From Chaenocephalus aceratus (lineage: Eukaryota; Chordata; Actinopteri; Perciformes; Channichthyidae), in NCBI GenBank assembly GCA_023974075.1, contig CM043796.1:21382927-21446926 (forward strand): a DNA stretch of 64,000 bases. The letters run 5' to 3'. Both the position numbers and the translations under genes were made by a program. Below the pieces are notes generated by a model. That model was given only the letters and a program-made list of their open reading frames with translations, made no database searches and was not told where the DNA came from. This document shows positions 1-21,887 of this stretch, piece after piece. Position 1 is the stretch's first letter. The number at the start of each line of letters is the position of its first letter.

Positions 1-47
1 CTCGCCACACAAAGGGATAGACAGGGAGGCTCACACTTTTTTATCTG

Positions 48-560
48 TCCTTCTCTTTTCTATACTGTTCTATTATGATCTTTTCAATAATGTCCTCTTC
101 AATGCTGTTCTGCTGTATTGTAGTTTATTTTGATCTATTCTAAACTAGTCCCTAATCTGTTTTGTTATGTTCTTTTGTATTTTGTTTTATTGTATACTGT
201 TCTATTCTATGTTGCTCAATTGTATAGTTTGTTTATATGTGTGGTCCTATTCTGTTCTATTCTTTATATTTATATTATATGTTGTTCAGTTTTGTACTCC
301 TCTCTTCTATTCCATTAGTTTTTTCTCTATACCTTTATGTTCTTAGTTGTGTTATCTTCTACTCTGTACTTGTTTTATCGTATATTGCTCTATTATATTA
401 TATTTTGGTTATATTCTCTTACATCATTATTTACCCTGTTGTACTCTATCATACTCGGTTCTATCCTGTTCTCTTCTATACAGTTTGTTCCAACTGTTGT
501 TTATATTATTTTATATACTTTTCTATTGCATTCTATTCTATTATATATCTCTTCTTATTA
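48..560. repeat. Degenerate pyrimidine-rich short tandem array
   Basis: This is about 500 bp of low-complexity sequence built from variants of TTCTA, TGTTC and TATTC, ending near the sequence ATGGCTTTAG. The open frames across it are rich in Leu, Tyr, Phe and Ser only because the DNA is pyrimidine-rich, so none is treated as a gene. Confidence 0.75.
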
Positions 561-1593
<1,033 letters not shown>

Positions 1594-2705
1594 GGTGGGA
1601 TGCGTGTGTCTGTCCACAAATTACCCTTCAACGAAAGCAGAGACGCACAAACAAAAACGCTTTTTCCTAGGGGCTCATTTGCCGCCCATAAACACACACA
1701 TATATAGGCATGCATGTCAGGGAGTTTATTAAAAATGTAATTAAGGTTCAGACACCTTGAAATGGCTTCCTCAGTAATTTGTTTACCGTCATCAACTCAA
1801 AATAATGAGCAAAGCAGAAAACATATCCTTTGAATTCCTGAAATAACACAGCCTCAAAATACGCTTACGCCAACTGAAAGATCGACTTGTTTCTTTTAAT
1901 AAGGCTGACAAGCACTAACCCGCACAATAAAAGAAACCTGGCATGTGTGTTGAATTTATTAAATGGTGGGTGACGTTTATTAAACTTTGAAATTATTCCT
2001 CTACACATTGACTGTGAGAAGTAATCGCCTGAACTGCAATTAATGCAGGCATTTAGACAAAGTGAAAAACCTTGACCGGTATGATCCAGTTAATTAAGTA
2101 GGTAATGAAGCTTATTCTTTCTAGTTTGGCTGCCTTTCTTCACTTGCGGCTTCATTTTACTTATTACATTTATACTTTTAAGACCAACCTAAAATTAATT
2201 CAGTCGCTCAGACAATTGACCCTGCAGGGAAATAAGTGTAAATACTCTGAAATATCTCCGGTAAGTCTGGGAATAAGATAAAAACGCTCACTAAACTTCA
2301 CAGTGACGACAGTGTATTATGTTTAACCTGGCAGGCTGTTGTTTGTGCATCATAAAGCGCCGTTGTATCCTCTGTGTGTGTCTGATAAGAGGATTTGAGA
2401 GGTTTAAGGCAGCAATATTTTGCACATAATATAAGCCCCACATTTATTTCAACCTTTTTGTTTTACCTTCATCCCTTTATTTGTCATTAATATGTGTATT
2501 TATTTCCCCCCTGTGATCACAGAGAAGTCATTAGCGGGGTTTAAATGAGCAAACATTGTTCGTTTTTCAGAATACAACTGTGCAAACGAAAGATAGAACA
2601 TTAAACATGGTTCATGTTTTTATAGTGCAATATATCTGGTGCTTTGTTTTGGTTTAGTTTTACTGCACTAAGTAAAATACGCCAACAGGAGAAACAAATA
2701 AATGT
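1594..2705. other. Non-coding, possible conserved element
   Basis: No exon is visible. From about 1740 to 2330 the sequence is unique-looking, AT-rich, free of simple repeats and dense in TAAT/ATTA cores, a texture often seen in vertebrate conserved non-coding enhancers. This is an inference from composition only. Confidence 0.3.
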
Positions 2706-2960
2706 AAAGAGGCCCAATTATGCTTTTTGCGGGTTTCCCTTTCCTGTAGTGTTATGAAGGTTTATCAACGTTGTTTACTTCCAATACATAGTGAGATCAT
2801 TATGTAACACTCACGCTTATATTGGCTAGCGCTCCACTAGTTGATAGGCTAAGGGGCGGGACATTTCTAAGCCGTTGGCCAATCACAACAGAGCAACTAA
2901 TCAGGGCAGACTGCACTCTGGTTTCAGACAGAGGGTGAAAAGAGGTGCTAAAGAACATAG
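2706..2960. mobile_element. TTAA-type MITE relic (copy 1)
   Basis: The start (AAAGAGGCCCAATTATGCTT, then a TTTCCCTTTCCTGTAGT stretch) matches a second copy beginning at about 21352 in this window. The interior has the 'ccaatcacaac' and GC-box-like text common in fish piggyBac-like MITEs. The expected TTAA at the left edge has decayed to TGTAAAG and the right border is unclear, so the limits are approximate. Confidence 0.5.
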
Positions 2961-4931
2961 AGTATAATAACAATAAAGACCTTTTAGAACATTAAAGCAT
3001 GAACGCATATAGACACATACACACAACATACACATATGCACCAGACATTTCCTCTTTGACTTTTACAACAACCTAGATTAAACGCTCATTACCTACTTTA
3101 CTTACTATTAAAAGACATACATTTTGGATGTACTTTCCTTAATTCAACAGTTAAAATGCTGCTGTCAACATGTCAGCCCACATGCTCAAACAAGATTAGC
3201 AGGTAGTGTTTTGATTAATGTCAAGTCTCTTTTAAAAACCCTCAAACTATCAGTTCTCTTAACATCAAAAGAGGCCCATCACACATCCTAATAACACTTG
3301 AACATTTAAGAGGTCAAGACATGTCTAAGAAAACACTGATTTATCGGCTTTTCATGCGGTTTCCCATGATGCATCAGAGGAACGTCACTCTCTCCTCTTC
3401 AGCCTCTGACAGGACATCACTCCTCCTGTTTTCCTCCCTCGCTCCTCTCTAATTTTACCTCTGATTCAGTCTGTAATTTATTACATCTGTTACATAAAGC
3501 CACATCCACGTGGCAGTGAGGTAATGTACTGCGCACTTAGCTGAGCTCGGTGCCCCTTATCAGAAAAGAGCAGACTTCTGTTCACAAACGCATCCTCAAC
3601 ATGCTTAATTTACTGCTAGTTTACTGCTTTCCTACGTTTCCCAGAATGCCTCTCCAAAAACCCCTTTCAGAAATGTGCACATTTATTCCATTTAGCAGAG
3701 GATTGTATATGTAACCGGGGCGAGCAACAAAACGGGCTGTTTTTCCACTACAGAAAGAAGTGAGTTTCTTATTCAAAAAGCTAGACGTGGCTGCCGCTGC
3801 ATTGTCAGTAGAGAAATTGGTTTCTCTGTGATGATGGATTTCTTGCTGTATTATTGTTGAAAGGCAGTGTAACATTATAAACTCTCTTGTAGCTGCTGTG
3901 GATTTATTTGGATGTCACCTCGACTACACTTGGATAGTTCTCCTTTTTTCTTGTTGTAGCTGCAGTCACAAGTCACATCAGGTAATATTTGATTGTAGAA
4001 GTGTTGATACTCCAGGGTGCTAGTTAGGGTCCTATATATGTTAATGTTATGGGTTCAGAATACATTTTAGACTCCTATCTTTGTGACTACAGTTACAGGA
4101 ATGCCCCTTCCTGTTTCAACCTAATGGACTTGATATGAGATGTGGACGTAGTCACTGTGATGTCCTTCATTGTTTTGTGGACTACACCATACTCAGGTTT
4201 GGTGTGTTGATTGCCGCCATCTTGATTTGTTTCCGTCATTATCTACAATGTTGTGTGAAATGTACACTTTGAAATGACTAGAAAGTAAGGAATTGGTGGT
4301 ATATTTTTAGTGTTTTACAATTTGATGTGGAACAACTTAACTGTCGTGCACAGCACCTTGACTTAACCCCTCAACTTTAGGATGAATAGAAGCGCTCACT
4401 GTACTCGCCAGTTGTTATCGGCAAACATCAGCGAATCACTAATGCTATTTTGGAGAAAATCCCTGTATTACATTTGTTTTTGTTCAAAAGCCTTTTCACA
4501 TTTAGTTGGGGCGTCGACATATTTTTGAATTGCCAATGCTGTAACATTTGTCAATTCATTAATTTATCTCTCTATGAATAAATAAGATTCAGTTTGGGAA
4601 CTTTTTATAAACAATTAAATCACTTTTCTGAAGTCTCCCCTTTTGGCATCTATAATTCCCCTACTCAAATCTATTTAATTTTAATCCCGTCCTCGTTCCC
4701 CTTGTCGAGGGTTTGCTTACCCTCTGCTCTTTCTGATTCACTCTTTCTTTCCGTCTGTGTGGATCCAGCCCTCTCCGGCCACGGACTGTCAGCTTGAGTT
4801 TAGCGTGAGGCGCGAAGAGAAAAATGAAGGCAAAGCAGGGGAGAGGAGGAAGCTATGCATGAGGGACGGGGAAAAAAACATGAGAACAGTATGGGAGCGC
4901 GGGATGGTGGTTGAGATGGAATACCAAGTTA
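2961..4931. other. Non-coding stretch, nothing recognised
   Basis: No exon, RNA gene or delimited transposon is supported. Small open frames, for example around 3621-3875, lack any recognisable domain. Confidence 0.5.
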
Positions 4932-5036
4932 TGTGTGTGTGTGTGTGTGTGTGTATGTGTGTGTTTCTCTTGTACTATTGTGTCATTGTATTTGTTTGTC
5001 TGTGAATCTGTTTCCATGTGTGTGTGTGTGCTTGTG
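4932..5036. repeat. Short (GT)n tracts
   Basis: Two short GT tracts (about 4932-4966 and 5017-5036) are separated by a T-rich spacer. Confidence 0.8.
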
Positions 5037-7466
<2,430 letters not shown>

Positions 7467-9382
7467 CTTTGTGGGTGTTCAGACAGGAGAGAAAAGGTCC
7501 TTTCGCAGGTGACGTCGTGGTATGTGTGGGCCACGGCATGCAGCGGTTAGCCGTGTCACATTCCATCCACATCCAGCTAACACCGTGGCCTCTGCCCTTT
7601 GATACTCTGAATCACATAAACACACACACTTTGCGCACACACACCCTTTTTTTTGGGTAAAGGCACAAGTTACAATGATGAAACCTGAACATTTGAATTA
7701 TAGGGCCCTTTTAAAATAATATACCCACTGCCTCCTGTATTTACCGCAAATCAGGATAATGGAACAGACATTGCTTCGTCGTTGCTGAAAAAGTGTCCCT
7801 AAGTGTAAGTAATTCATGTGGTTAAAAGTTTGTTTTTGATTGAATTCATTTTGGCATTAAAAAAGTATTTAACTTAACTTTGCTTCAGCTGTAGATAATG
7901 CCATGTGCACTGAAACAAACCTTGTGTATTAACATCATATATGTGAAGGGCTTGAAACACTCACAAAAGAATGACAAGCAACACTTTGTTCAAGTTCAAG
8001 AGGCTGAGCTCTAGCAGCAAGGACACACATGTAGAACACAGAAGCAGGCATGTAACACACATTCCTGCTCATGGCCAAGTGAAGTGCATGCAAAGGATAA
8101 GCATAATGCTCCAGCGGCATGAGAGGAAGATGTTAACACAGATGTAAATGATGCAGGTATCAAAATATGCATAACATTGCTTCCATACTTTTGCTTTTAA
8201 ATCTGTTGTTGCTCTAAAAGTGTCCTCTTCTTTTGAAAACCTTTTGTTCACTGTCAGATTAAAGCTTTGCAAGAGTACATTACGAACATCAAACCCCTGT
8301 GAATACACTCTCATTGCATTCTTAGTGGCCTCGAGAACAATGAGCTGTTCTCTTCTCTGTAGTTTCCGTGTAATGGAGAGCAAACACAGACCTGCCAGAT
8401 GAACACTAATGTGTTTGTAATGAGGAACAAGTGCATGATGACTAACGTCGCAACCAATGATTTCAAAGTGAATCCTTACATATGTCGGCGCTCTTAGTGC
8501 ACTCCTCTGCTCCCATATAGGACATTCTGCAAAGCAGCCGTTGTAATGATGGGCAGGAAACATTTCATCTGGTCTAAAAACACCATCCATTTTACATGTT
8601 GAATGATTGAAGCCACTAATGTTATATCTTCTGTAACCACCAAAGACTGGATTCTCTGCATTTCAGAACCTCTATAACGTCGGGTTGAAGGGGAAATGAA
8701 CAAATGTTTTTTCTCGACCACAGCCTATCATTTGTTCGGAAAAAAAAGCCCTGACCGCGGACATCCTGCGTGAAGCCAGACAGGAGGTTGTGTTATTATG
8801 ACAAGAACCCTCTGCAGACCTGTGGCCTTGGATGGCTCTGCCCATGGCCTCGTCCAGCCTGCCACTGGGTCTGTACATGATTGAACATAGAATGCATGTA
8901 AGGAGGTGTGCATGTCCACTTGTAGTTAATGGTAGCAGGGAGTGCTTAGCTACAGGGCCATAGAAACCATAAACCTCAATATATTCCAAATCCAGGGAGG
9001 TTGTTATATTTTGTGGTTTCTCAAAAACGCGCAAAAATAGACATCTAATGAATGATTAGCATGTTTAAAATACACCGAAGGACACTAACTGCAGGATGTT
9101 TTTAGCCACGACATGTGTGCCAACAAGGAAGAAGAAGCCTATTAGTCGAATTGAAATCCTGGATTGAATGTTTGCCTGTCAAACGGAGACCCACACTTGA
9201 TATTCCACAACTGGGAATGGAGTTTTTGTTGCTGTCATTGCTTGCACTGAAGGTTTGGTACGTTTGGTGACAGGTGTTGTTAAAACCAGGTGCAGAGCAG
9301 AAAGGCTGCGTCTCATGTCTACCTAACAGTGATCTGGGCTTCACTTCAATCAAATTGGATCTAGGTCCCCCTGGGTTAACAC
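7467..9382. other. Non-coding stretch, nothing recognised
   Basis: It contains the longest non-repeat open frame of the 5' part (8069-8590, minus, 173 codons), which has no recognisable domain, no compositional sign of coding and no clear splice context. I treat it as chance. Confidence 0.45.
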
Positions 9383-9670
9383 CAATCAATCAATCAATCA
9401 ATGTTTATTTATATAGCCCAATATCACAAATGTTACATTTGTCTCAGTGGTCTTCACAGTGTGTACAGAATATCAGTATGACAATACAACACCCTCTGTC
9501 CTTAGACCCTCACATCGTACAAGGAAAAACTTCCGGAGAAAACCCACAGTTTAAAGGGAAAATGGGAGAAACCTCAGGGAGAGCAACAGAGGAGGGATCC
9601 CTCTCCCAGGACGGACAGACGTGCAATAGATGCCGTGTGAAAATTGAAAAGATAATACATTTGCAACATA
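9383..9670 (-). mobile_element. Fish retroposon with (TTGA)n tail, copy 1
   Basis: The left edge is a run of AATC units, i.e. a (TTGA)n 3' tail read on the minus strand. The body starts TGTTTATTTATATAGCCCAA and runs to about 9670. The same body start recurs at 29778 after another AATC run. Shared start, variable far end and microsatellite tail indicate a 5'-truncated retroposon inserted in minus orientation. I cannot assign it firmly to a LINE or SINE clade. Confidence 0.8.
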
Positions 9671-11090
9671 TGTGAAACTCCCGGCACATGTTTGAAGTTA
9701 AATGGTATGGGTTGGTGAAGGTGTCACATCAGATCTCTCCATGCTTTTTGTGCAATATGACAGAAAGGATGTGATTCTGAACAATCTGTTATTTTCAACC
9801 AAACTGTCTTGTATGATAGACATTTAATGCTGTCTAAGAACAAGCAGTCTTACAAGAACTTTGCTAGAATAGTCTAAAATATCGGCTGAATCAAAAACTA
9901 TTGAAATGAAATAGGCACATATCTGCAGTGAAGAATGTCGAGGCATCAGGACTAGAGTTTGATGGAGATAGCTTTTTGGTTTCTCTTTTAATAGCTCCAG
10001 TAGTATTGACCTTAGTTTGACCTCACAATCCTTGGAGAAAGCTAGGGGTGAAACGTATTGGCAGAAATGCTATCTAGGAACCCGTCGGCTCTCTTCTGAC
10101 GATGATCTATCTTTTTTTAGCCAAGAAATATACTGATGTGTAAAATGGCTACTTGTGGTCATAGTTAAGGAAGTCTTTGCCCTGTTACCTGTATACAGTA
10201 TACGTGGGATACACTACACACAAAGTATTTGCCATTGCCCCCAGAGGCTAAATCATTGTCACGCTAGTAAATATAAGATTAGAAAAGTCTGAATGGACCA
10301 GACAATCGGGCCAGCTTTCAGTGCTTGACAGCTCTAAATATCCATGCAATGAAAATATTTTGGTCAATTGGAATAGTGTTCCAAACTAGCTTTCATAACT
10401 CGCACATTTCTGTTTTTAGTACTGCCATTTCTCTCCCAGCCCGTTGTTTGAACTCATTCCATGTCATTCATGTCTCTAAACATAGAGCAGGGATGGCGTA
10501 ATGTCCTGTCTAATCTGTTAATCCCATTAATTACCACATAGACATTTTTCTAGCCAGTCATAATCCCCCCCAGAGACTTCCACCACACACACACACACCC
10601 AGGCAGGAAGGAACGTATGCACGCCGTCTGTGTGTCCACACAGACATAATTACGAAAGCAAACTCAAACAAAAGTCATATTGATTCAAACTGAAATGACA
10701 AAATCATCAACAAATAATACAACTTGCTTCATAGTAATAAATATGACCAACTTTGTAACATACTGAAATACAATTATGCCATTTTTGTCCGTCAAGTGGG
10801 ATCTTTGGGACCCGTTTTGGCTTGCAGTGAATATGTATTTCCCTTTCTTAGAGCACAGGAGCACGAAATGATCAACAATATTTGAAGTTGTATCTTTTCT
10901 AGCCAGCTTGTTGGCAACATTTCATTTGAAGCTGTCAGTGTGTGATGCCTACAGACGGTTCAAGAGTTGAAGTCCATAGATAGCAAGGTCTTCACCCTGG
11001 ACCTGGGGATAAATGTTGGAGAAACACAGAGATCTAAACTGGACATACTTTACTCACACTGCTGTTGTTGCAGTGATCTTAACATAGTAA
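9671..11090. other. Non-coding stretch, nothing recognised
   Basis: No supported gene. A short CA tract lies at about 10583-10599. The sequence is otherwise unique-looking. Confidence 0.5.
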
Positions 11091-11400
11091 GTTATTTCAT
11101 TTCATTTCAAACCTTTATTTATACAGATAAAATCCCATTGAGATCATTGATCTCTTTTCCAAGGGAGACCTGCTCAAGTAGTTCCACATGAAACATAACA
11201 ACATAAACAGAACAACAAAAGGACATCATACAGCATCATTTACAAAATTATCCACATAAACAGGTACCAATAGCTTCGGATTGAGTAGCATCCAACCGAG
11301 CTTTAAAAACATTTAGTGGCACCAGATTGTTCAGTTTCCATTTAATTTGCAGACTATTCCAAGACAGAGGAGCTGCGCATCTAAAAGCTGAAAGGGTTCA
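11091..11400 (-). mobile_element. LINE-like 3' end (CCTTTATTTA type), copy 1
   Basis: A TTCAT/TTTCAA-repeat edge is followed by text that reads, on the minus strand, as the 'caatgggattttatctgtataaataaagg' type end common in fish LINE tails. The same sequence occurs in the opposite orientation at about 57820-57930. The part to about 11400 appears to be continuous repeat body. Class assignment is an inference. Confidence 0.6.
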
Positions 11401-17399
<5,999 letters not shown>

Positions 17400-18352
17400 G
17401 TAAATATTAGGGCTGCAACAAATGACTAATTTGATAATCGATTAATCTATCGATTAATGAAACGATTAATCGACTATTCGGACTAGTATGCCTTGCACAA
17501 TTTCTCAAACGCTCTTATTTAGCCTTCAACTTTTAGATTTAGCTTGAGGTTGTTTTAGGCATGTGGAAACTAACAATGAAGGCAATAAAGATGTATACTT
17601 GATTCAAAAATACATACATTATTAAATTAACTAAACACATTTTGAACAAAACTAACATTGCTTTTTATTTAAATTAAATAAATAATATTTCACATCAAAA
17701 GAAACAACAGTGTTTTAACAAATCATATTAAATAATCTGATGACAGAACTGTAAACAGAATAGCTGAAACTTTAACAAACTAAATAACTCAGTTACCTCT
17801 AATCATTAACCCATGTTTGTATAATGTAGTTAACTCCGTGTGTTGCTGCTAGCATACATAATACGTGACGTGGAAACATTACTCGTGGATGGGGCTACAG
17901 AGCTACTAGAAATCGCTCGTGTTACCGCCCTTACATGCTAAACTCTTATTGCACTTTTGGCAACGAGCATTGTCCACATCGAGACGGGTAACATTTAACC
18001 ACACCTCGGAGCGCGTTCTCTCCGCCATCTCCTCCGTGTGTTGCTGCATGTAGCAGCTGCGTGTGTAAACTGCCCCGCCCCCTCGCACACAGACCGGAGA
18101 GAGAGATCTCGTCTGATCGAAAATATATCATAGACGCATTTGTTTGTCTTTTTGCATATTAGAAACGAGTTGGCGACACTAAGACTGCGATATAAGGCTT
18201 ATGTAGCAATAATACATGACATATATTTTTTAAATGTCTCCAGTACCGATAAAAAAAACAATAACGTTGGAGCTTAACGGCGTGTAAAACACACGTGATG
18301 ACGTCACCAACTAACCGACGACTGAATTAGTTGTTGCACCCCTTGTAAATAT
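17400..18352. mobile_element. hAT element, non-autonomous (BED remnant)
   Basis: The element proper is 17408-18344 (937 bp), flanked by an exact 8-bp duplication GTAAATAT at 17400-17407 and 18345-18352. The termini are related inverted repeats (TAGGGCTGCAACAA at left; the right end reads AAGGGGTGCAACAA on the other strand). Eight-bp duplications and TIRs starting YAGGG define the hAT superfamily. The interior shares a long stretch (about 17680-17870) with the outer element at 58141-61125, so the two are the same family. A minus-strand BED-finger remnant lies at 17906-18088. No DDE-RNase H-like catalytic region is present, so it cannot encode its own transposase. Confidence 0.93.
17906..18088 (-). 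pseudogene. BED zinc-finger remnant of hAT transposase
   Basis: The minus frame contains a VWLN lead-in and a CQKC (C-x2-C) pair followed by NKSLACKG, the first half of a BED finger as found at the N terminus of ZBED-type hAT transposases. The frame ends two residues after the NTS motif, where the related copy at 58141-61125 continues to the His pair (LSKHLANVHH). The finger is therefore truncated by a frameshift or deletion. Confidence 0.75.
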
Positions 18353-20758
18353 GTGAAGTCTTGATTTATTGTAGTTGTAGTTAATGGCTTAAGAAGTATT
18401 AGCGATTGTTTTCTAGCTCCATCAGTGAAGTCACTATGGGAACAGATAGCAAGGTGGCATCGCTCCTCCAAGGCATTCATCTCAATCTCACATTGACGTA
18501 ATTCCATGAATGCATCACGTTCCCATAACAAAGTTGTCTGTGAATACGAAAAATGCATTCAGAGATGTCTACAAAAAATTAGGGGTCGATTTGTCCATAA
18601 ATTAGGGGTCAGTTTCCTCTCTACTTCCTTGAACTGCTCCTGTTGCCAGGGCGCACTTCCCTGTTGGCCGTCGGCAAACTATTTTGATCCTCCGGGTACG
18701 TGAGTGGCAGCAGTCTTTCTCTCTACGCCTGGCATGCGTGTTCTCACATACCGATGCTGTCATTTGTTTGAACGAATAGATAAGGAGGATTATAGGAAAG
18801 TTCCCAAGGTTGTCAGGGATGAAAAATGCTGCACGGTGCAAGCAATAACTGTTTCTGCATGTTTTCCTCAATCCTCACTTCCCCTGATGTCAAGGTTAGA
18901 GAGTATGGGGAAGGGGTACAAGGTGGAAAAACTACCCAAAGAGGAACATAGAAGGCATTATAGAACATGAGTACAAAGAGATGTCCAAGGAAAGGAAAAG
19001 AAAAGGGACGAATTAGAGGAGAGACGATAAAGAAAGGAAACAGGAAATAAAATAATAAAATCAGGGGAGAGCAGAGGGGAGCATTAATATTCAGACTAAG
19101 GCAGAGCCACTGTGTGTGTCCCAATAGAGGAATATGTATGTCTGACCGCACGCTCACATTTGTGCGTGTGGAGTGTGACCTCTCTACAGAGGCCTGTCCG
19201 TCAGACTGATGGATGAAGCTGTCACTGCCTGTGTGTCTCGCTTATCAGGCAGTCAAACACCCCTCTCTGTAGACCACACACACACAGATAGGCATGAACG
19301 TACACAGGGAGACACTTGCAAAAAGAAGGTACCAGATAGCATAGAAGATAGAAGGTGAGAGTTGAAGAAATTGATAAGCTGCAGAAAGGAGACAATGTGA
19401 GAAGAGATAGGAAGAAAACAATTTTCTGAGCAGACCACCTGCCACCATTGTCAAACAACCTCAGTGATTGTAATTCATGTTGATCGAAAAAGAGAATGAC
19501 AGAATTGGTGAAGGCTCATGCCTGGTGAACCGATACCAACCCAACCAAACACATCAGTTTCAAGTGTGCAGTCTGCAGTGTTTTGACCCTACAGTACCTT
19601 CTGGCATCAGCTCTGCTCGTTACATCCTCAACCAAGGTTGGACCAAAAAAAAAACAGGTGCCATCCACAAAATGTTGCCAATGGAAACAAAGAAAGATTG
19701 ACTCATTGAGTAGCACCATGTCGTACCAAACAGTAGAACTACAGCATAAGTAACACATTACACCAATTTTAAAATTCTTATTTAAAAGCCCCTACATATA
19801 TTGAATTTAAAATATTTATGGCTTCAGAAACTCCTCAGTATCAAAGGCACTGGTGTAGACAGCAGTTCACACCAATTACACTTACTCTGTACTTCCAGAG
19901 AGTTCTCAAAGCATCAAGCGCCTTTTTAGGATCAGATTATCTGAAGAGACAGATAGCAGGTGTCGTCTTTTGATTAAAAGAAGCTTTCAAGCATTCATTT
20001 ACAAATGTAATGTTATTCTCCCTCATTACTTAAATGCTTAACTTAAAGCAAAGTTGAAATACTAAGCTCCTACAATACTCAATGTCAAGTCTGCAGAATA
20101 TTAAATTATAAATACTTGAAAGTGTATTTTAGTGATCTAGTTGGATCAAATTGTAGATATTCTGTAAAAAACTGGGTGCATTAGAATTTAAGTAATGCAT
20201 CATATCATATTAGCATATCATGTTTTTTTAATATATAAAAGTAAATATGACTGTTACATAAATGCAGGAAAAGTCCAATGTACAATATGTGCTCAGAGTA
20301 TAAAAATAAAGGAGCATCAAATGGTAATACTCCAATATAGGATTGAATACATCTACCCAGTTACGTTCCACCATTGGACACAATAAGCAAAGATGACCTC
20401 ACTTCCTCTCCATCATTAATAATTAATAATATTATAATAACATCTGTGTTTAGGATATTCAACTAGACCACATATTTATATATTTAAAAAAAGAAGACCA
20501 GGAGTTAAATAGCATGAAGTGAGTTAAGTTAAAAAATGTTTTATACTTGACAGTACTGGTATATATTCCCTATTCCTCCTCACAGTGTATTATGTATTTA
20601 CTGTGTAAAATGAAGCATCATGAGTGATGCCCAGAGGAGACAGAAAAGCTCTTTCCAATTTTCCAAGCGAGTGTTTCCCTGGAGAAGGAGAGCACGACTC
20701 AGCAGGCTCTCATCCTCCACTCTTCTTTACACTCTCAGGTAGTTGGCATGGGGCTGTT
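18353..20758. other. Non-coding stretch, nothing recognised
   Basis: No supported gene. 18940-19440 is purine-rich on the plus strand, giving hydrophobic minus-strand frames that carry no domain. Confidence 0.5.
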
Positions 20759-20777
20759 GGTGTGTGTGTGTGTGTGG

Positions 20778-20821
<44 letters not shown>

Positions 20822-20823
20822 TG
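20759..20823. repeat. (GT)n followed by (GTGC)n microsatellite
   Basis: A short GT tract (20759-20776) passes into about eleven GTGC tetramers (20777-20823). The tetramer creates CpG dinucleotides in a regular register. Confidence 0.95.
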
Positions 20824-21351
20824 TTTTACTCTCATATGCATGCCTGTGTGGCTCACCCACATAGCAGTAAATTCTGTTATCCTTGGGGGTCCGGCTCTGC
20901 AAGGATTACACCGGCATCCCACTCTGGTTTCAAAACACAAACAAACACGGGTACACACACACCTCCACATAGACACACATTCCAAAGCATACCTGTGAAA
21001 CACACACTATACGTGTACACACACACTCATCCGCGCACAGCATCTTGGCTCTGCCACGGCTATGCTTTTCAATTTTCAGCTCAATTACATTCCACTGTTA
21101 CCTATTCTAAACCTAGATCCCTCTTTTCCCGCAGGACACACACACACAAACATGCACTCGCACATGCTTATTTAACAGTTCGGCATCCCTCTTAAGCCTA
21201 AGAATGTGTGGCCCTACTCAACTTGTACTGAAACTGAAAACCACCTGCTACTGTGGAGACTTTTAAGAAGTTTTGGGACGCTAAGATTTAACAGGGCTGG
21301 ATTGTGGGGACTTTTCCTGTTGCTGCATGTAGAATACATCAAAGAACAAGA
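20824..21351. other. Non-coding stretch with CA patches
   Basis: Scattered short CA tracts and otherwise unique-looking sequence. No supported gene. Confidence 0.5.
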
Positions 21352-21563
21352 CTTAAAGGGGCTTTATTATGCTTTTTGGGGTTTTCCCTTTCCTGTAGTT
21401 GGTTTTTGTGTGCATGTAAACGGTCTGCAGAGGCTACAATCCCTGTGTTCCCCCACATTTAGAGGCCTAACAATTAGCATAATACATCCTCTTTTAAGAA
21501 GAAGTGTTTGTTTGCTTTGTTTCTTACCAATAGCATCCCTTCAAGGCCAGAGGAAAACTATAG
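21352..21563. mobile_element. TTAA-type MITE fragment (copy 2)
   Basis: It begins with TTAAAGGGGC and shares the 'ttattatgctttttgg' and TTTCCCTTTCCTGTAGT text with the copy at 2706. The following 'tgcatgtaaacggtctgcagag' also resembles text, read on the minus strand, near 61880. No right terminus is visible before the DIRS border at 21564. It may have been truncated by that insertion. Confidence 0.5.
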
Positions 21564-21604
21564 GTTACTTACGTAACCCCAGTCCTCAGAGTAACATGAA
21601 GTGA

Positions 21605-21777
21605 GATGTCTCACTATGGGATGCGCCTCATCGCGGAGCAAACGGAAGCATCAATCTCATTACGCCAATCCTGATTGGCTGGTGATCTTGACATCAGCGT
21701 CAGGGGAAATCACCCCCTATAAGTAGCTTGCGCCACAACGCATCCGTCATTCAAAATAAGCACCTCTTCTCGCTTCA
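21605..21777 (+). repeat. DIRS inverted terminal repeat, 3' side
   Basis: About 173 bp that match 28397-28564 in inverted orientation with few differences. The match begins at GATGTCTCACTATGGG and runs to CTTCTCGCTTCA. Confidence 0.93.
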
Positions 21778-21799
21778 CCATAGCAAGGAGGGCCGTCTG

Positions 21800-21850
21800 G
21801 TGAGACATCTCACTTCATGTTACTCTGAGAACTGGGGTTACGTAAGTAAC
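21800..21850. repeat. DIRS internal complementary region
   Basis: These 51 bp are the reverse complement of 21564-21614 (50 of 51 positions). Both copies contain the palindromic core GTTACTTACGTAAC. In DIRS elements such a region bridges the two ends during circle formation. Confidence 0.9.
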
Positions 21851-21887
21851 AGGTGGAGTCCCGACTCAACAAGGTGCCCAGCACTGC

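Noticed and set aside
8069..8590. A 173-codon minus-strand open frame
   Set aside because: It has no recognisable domain, no family-like motif, no coding-like composition and no splice context. It is the expected size of a chance frame in 64 kb.
21206..21604. A 132-codon plus-strand open frame
   Set aside because: It runs through a MITE fragment into the DIRS terminus, so it crosses unrelated sequence blocks.
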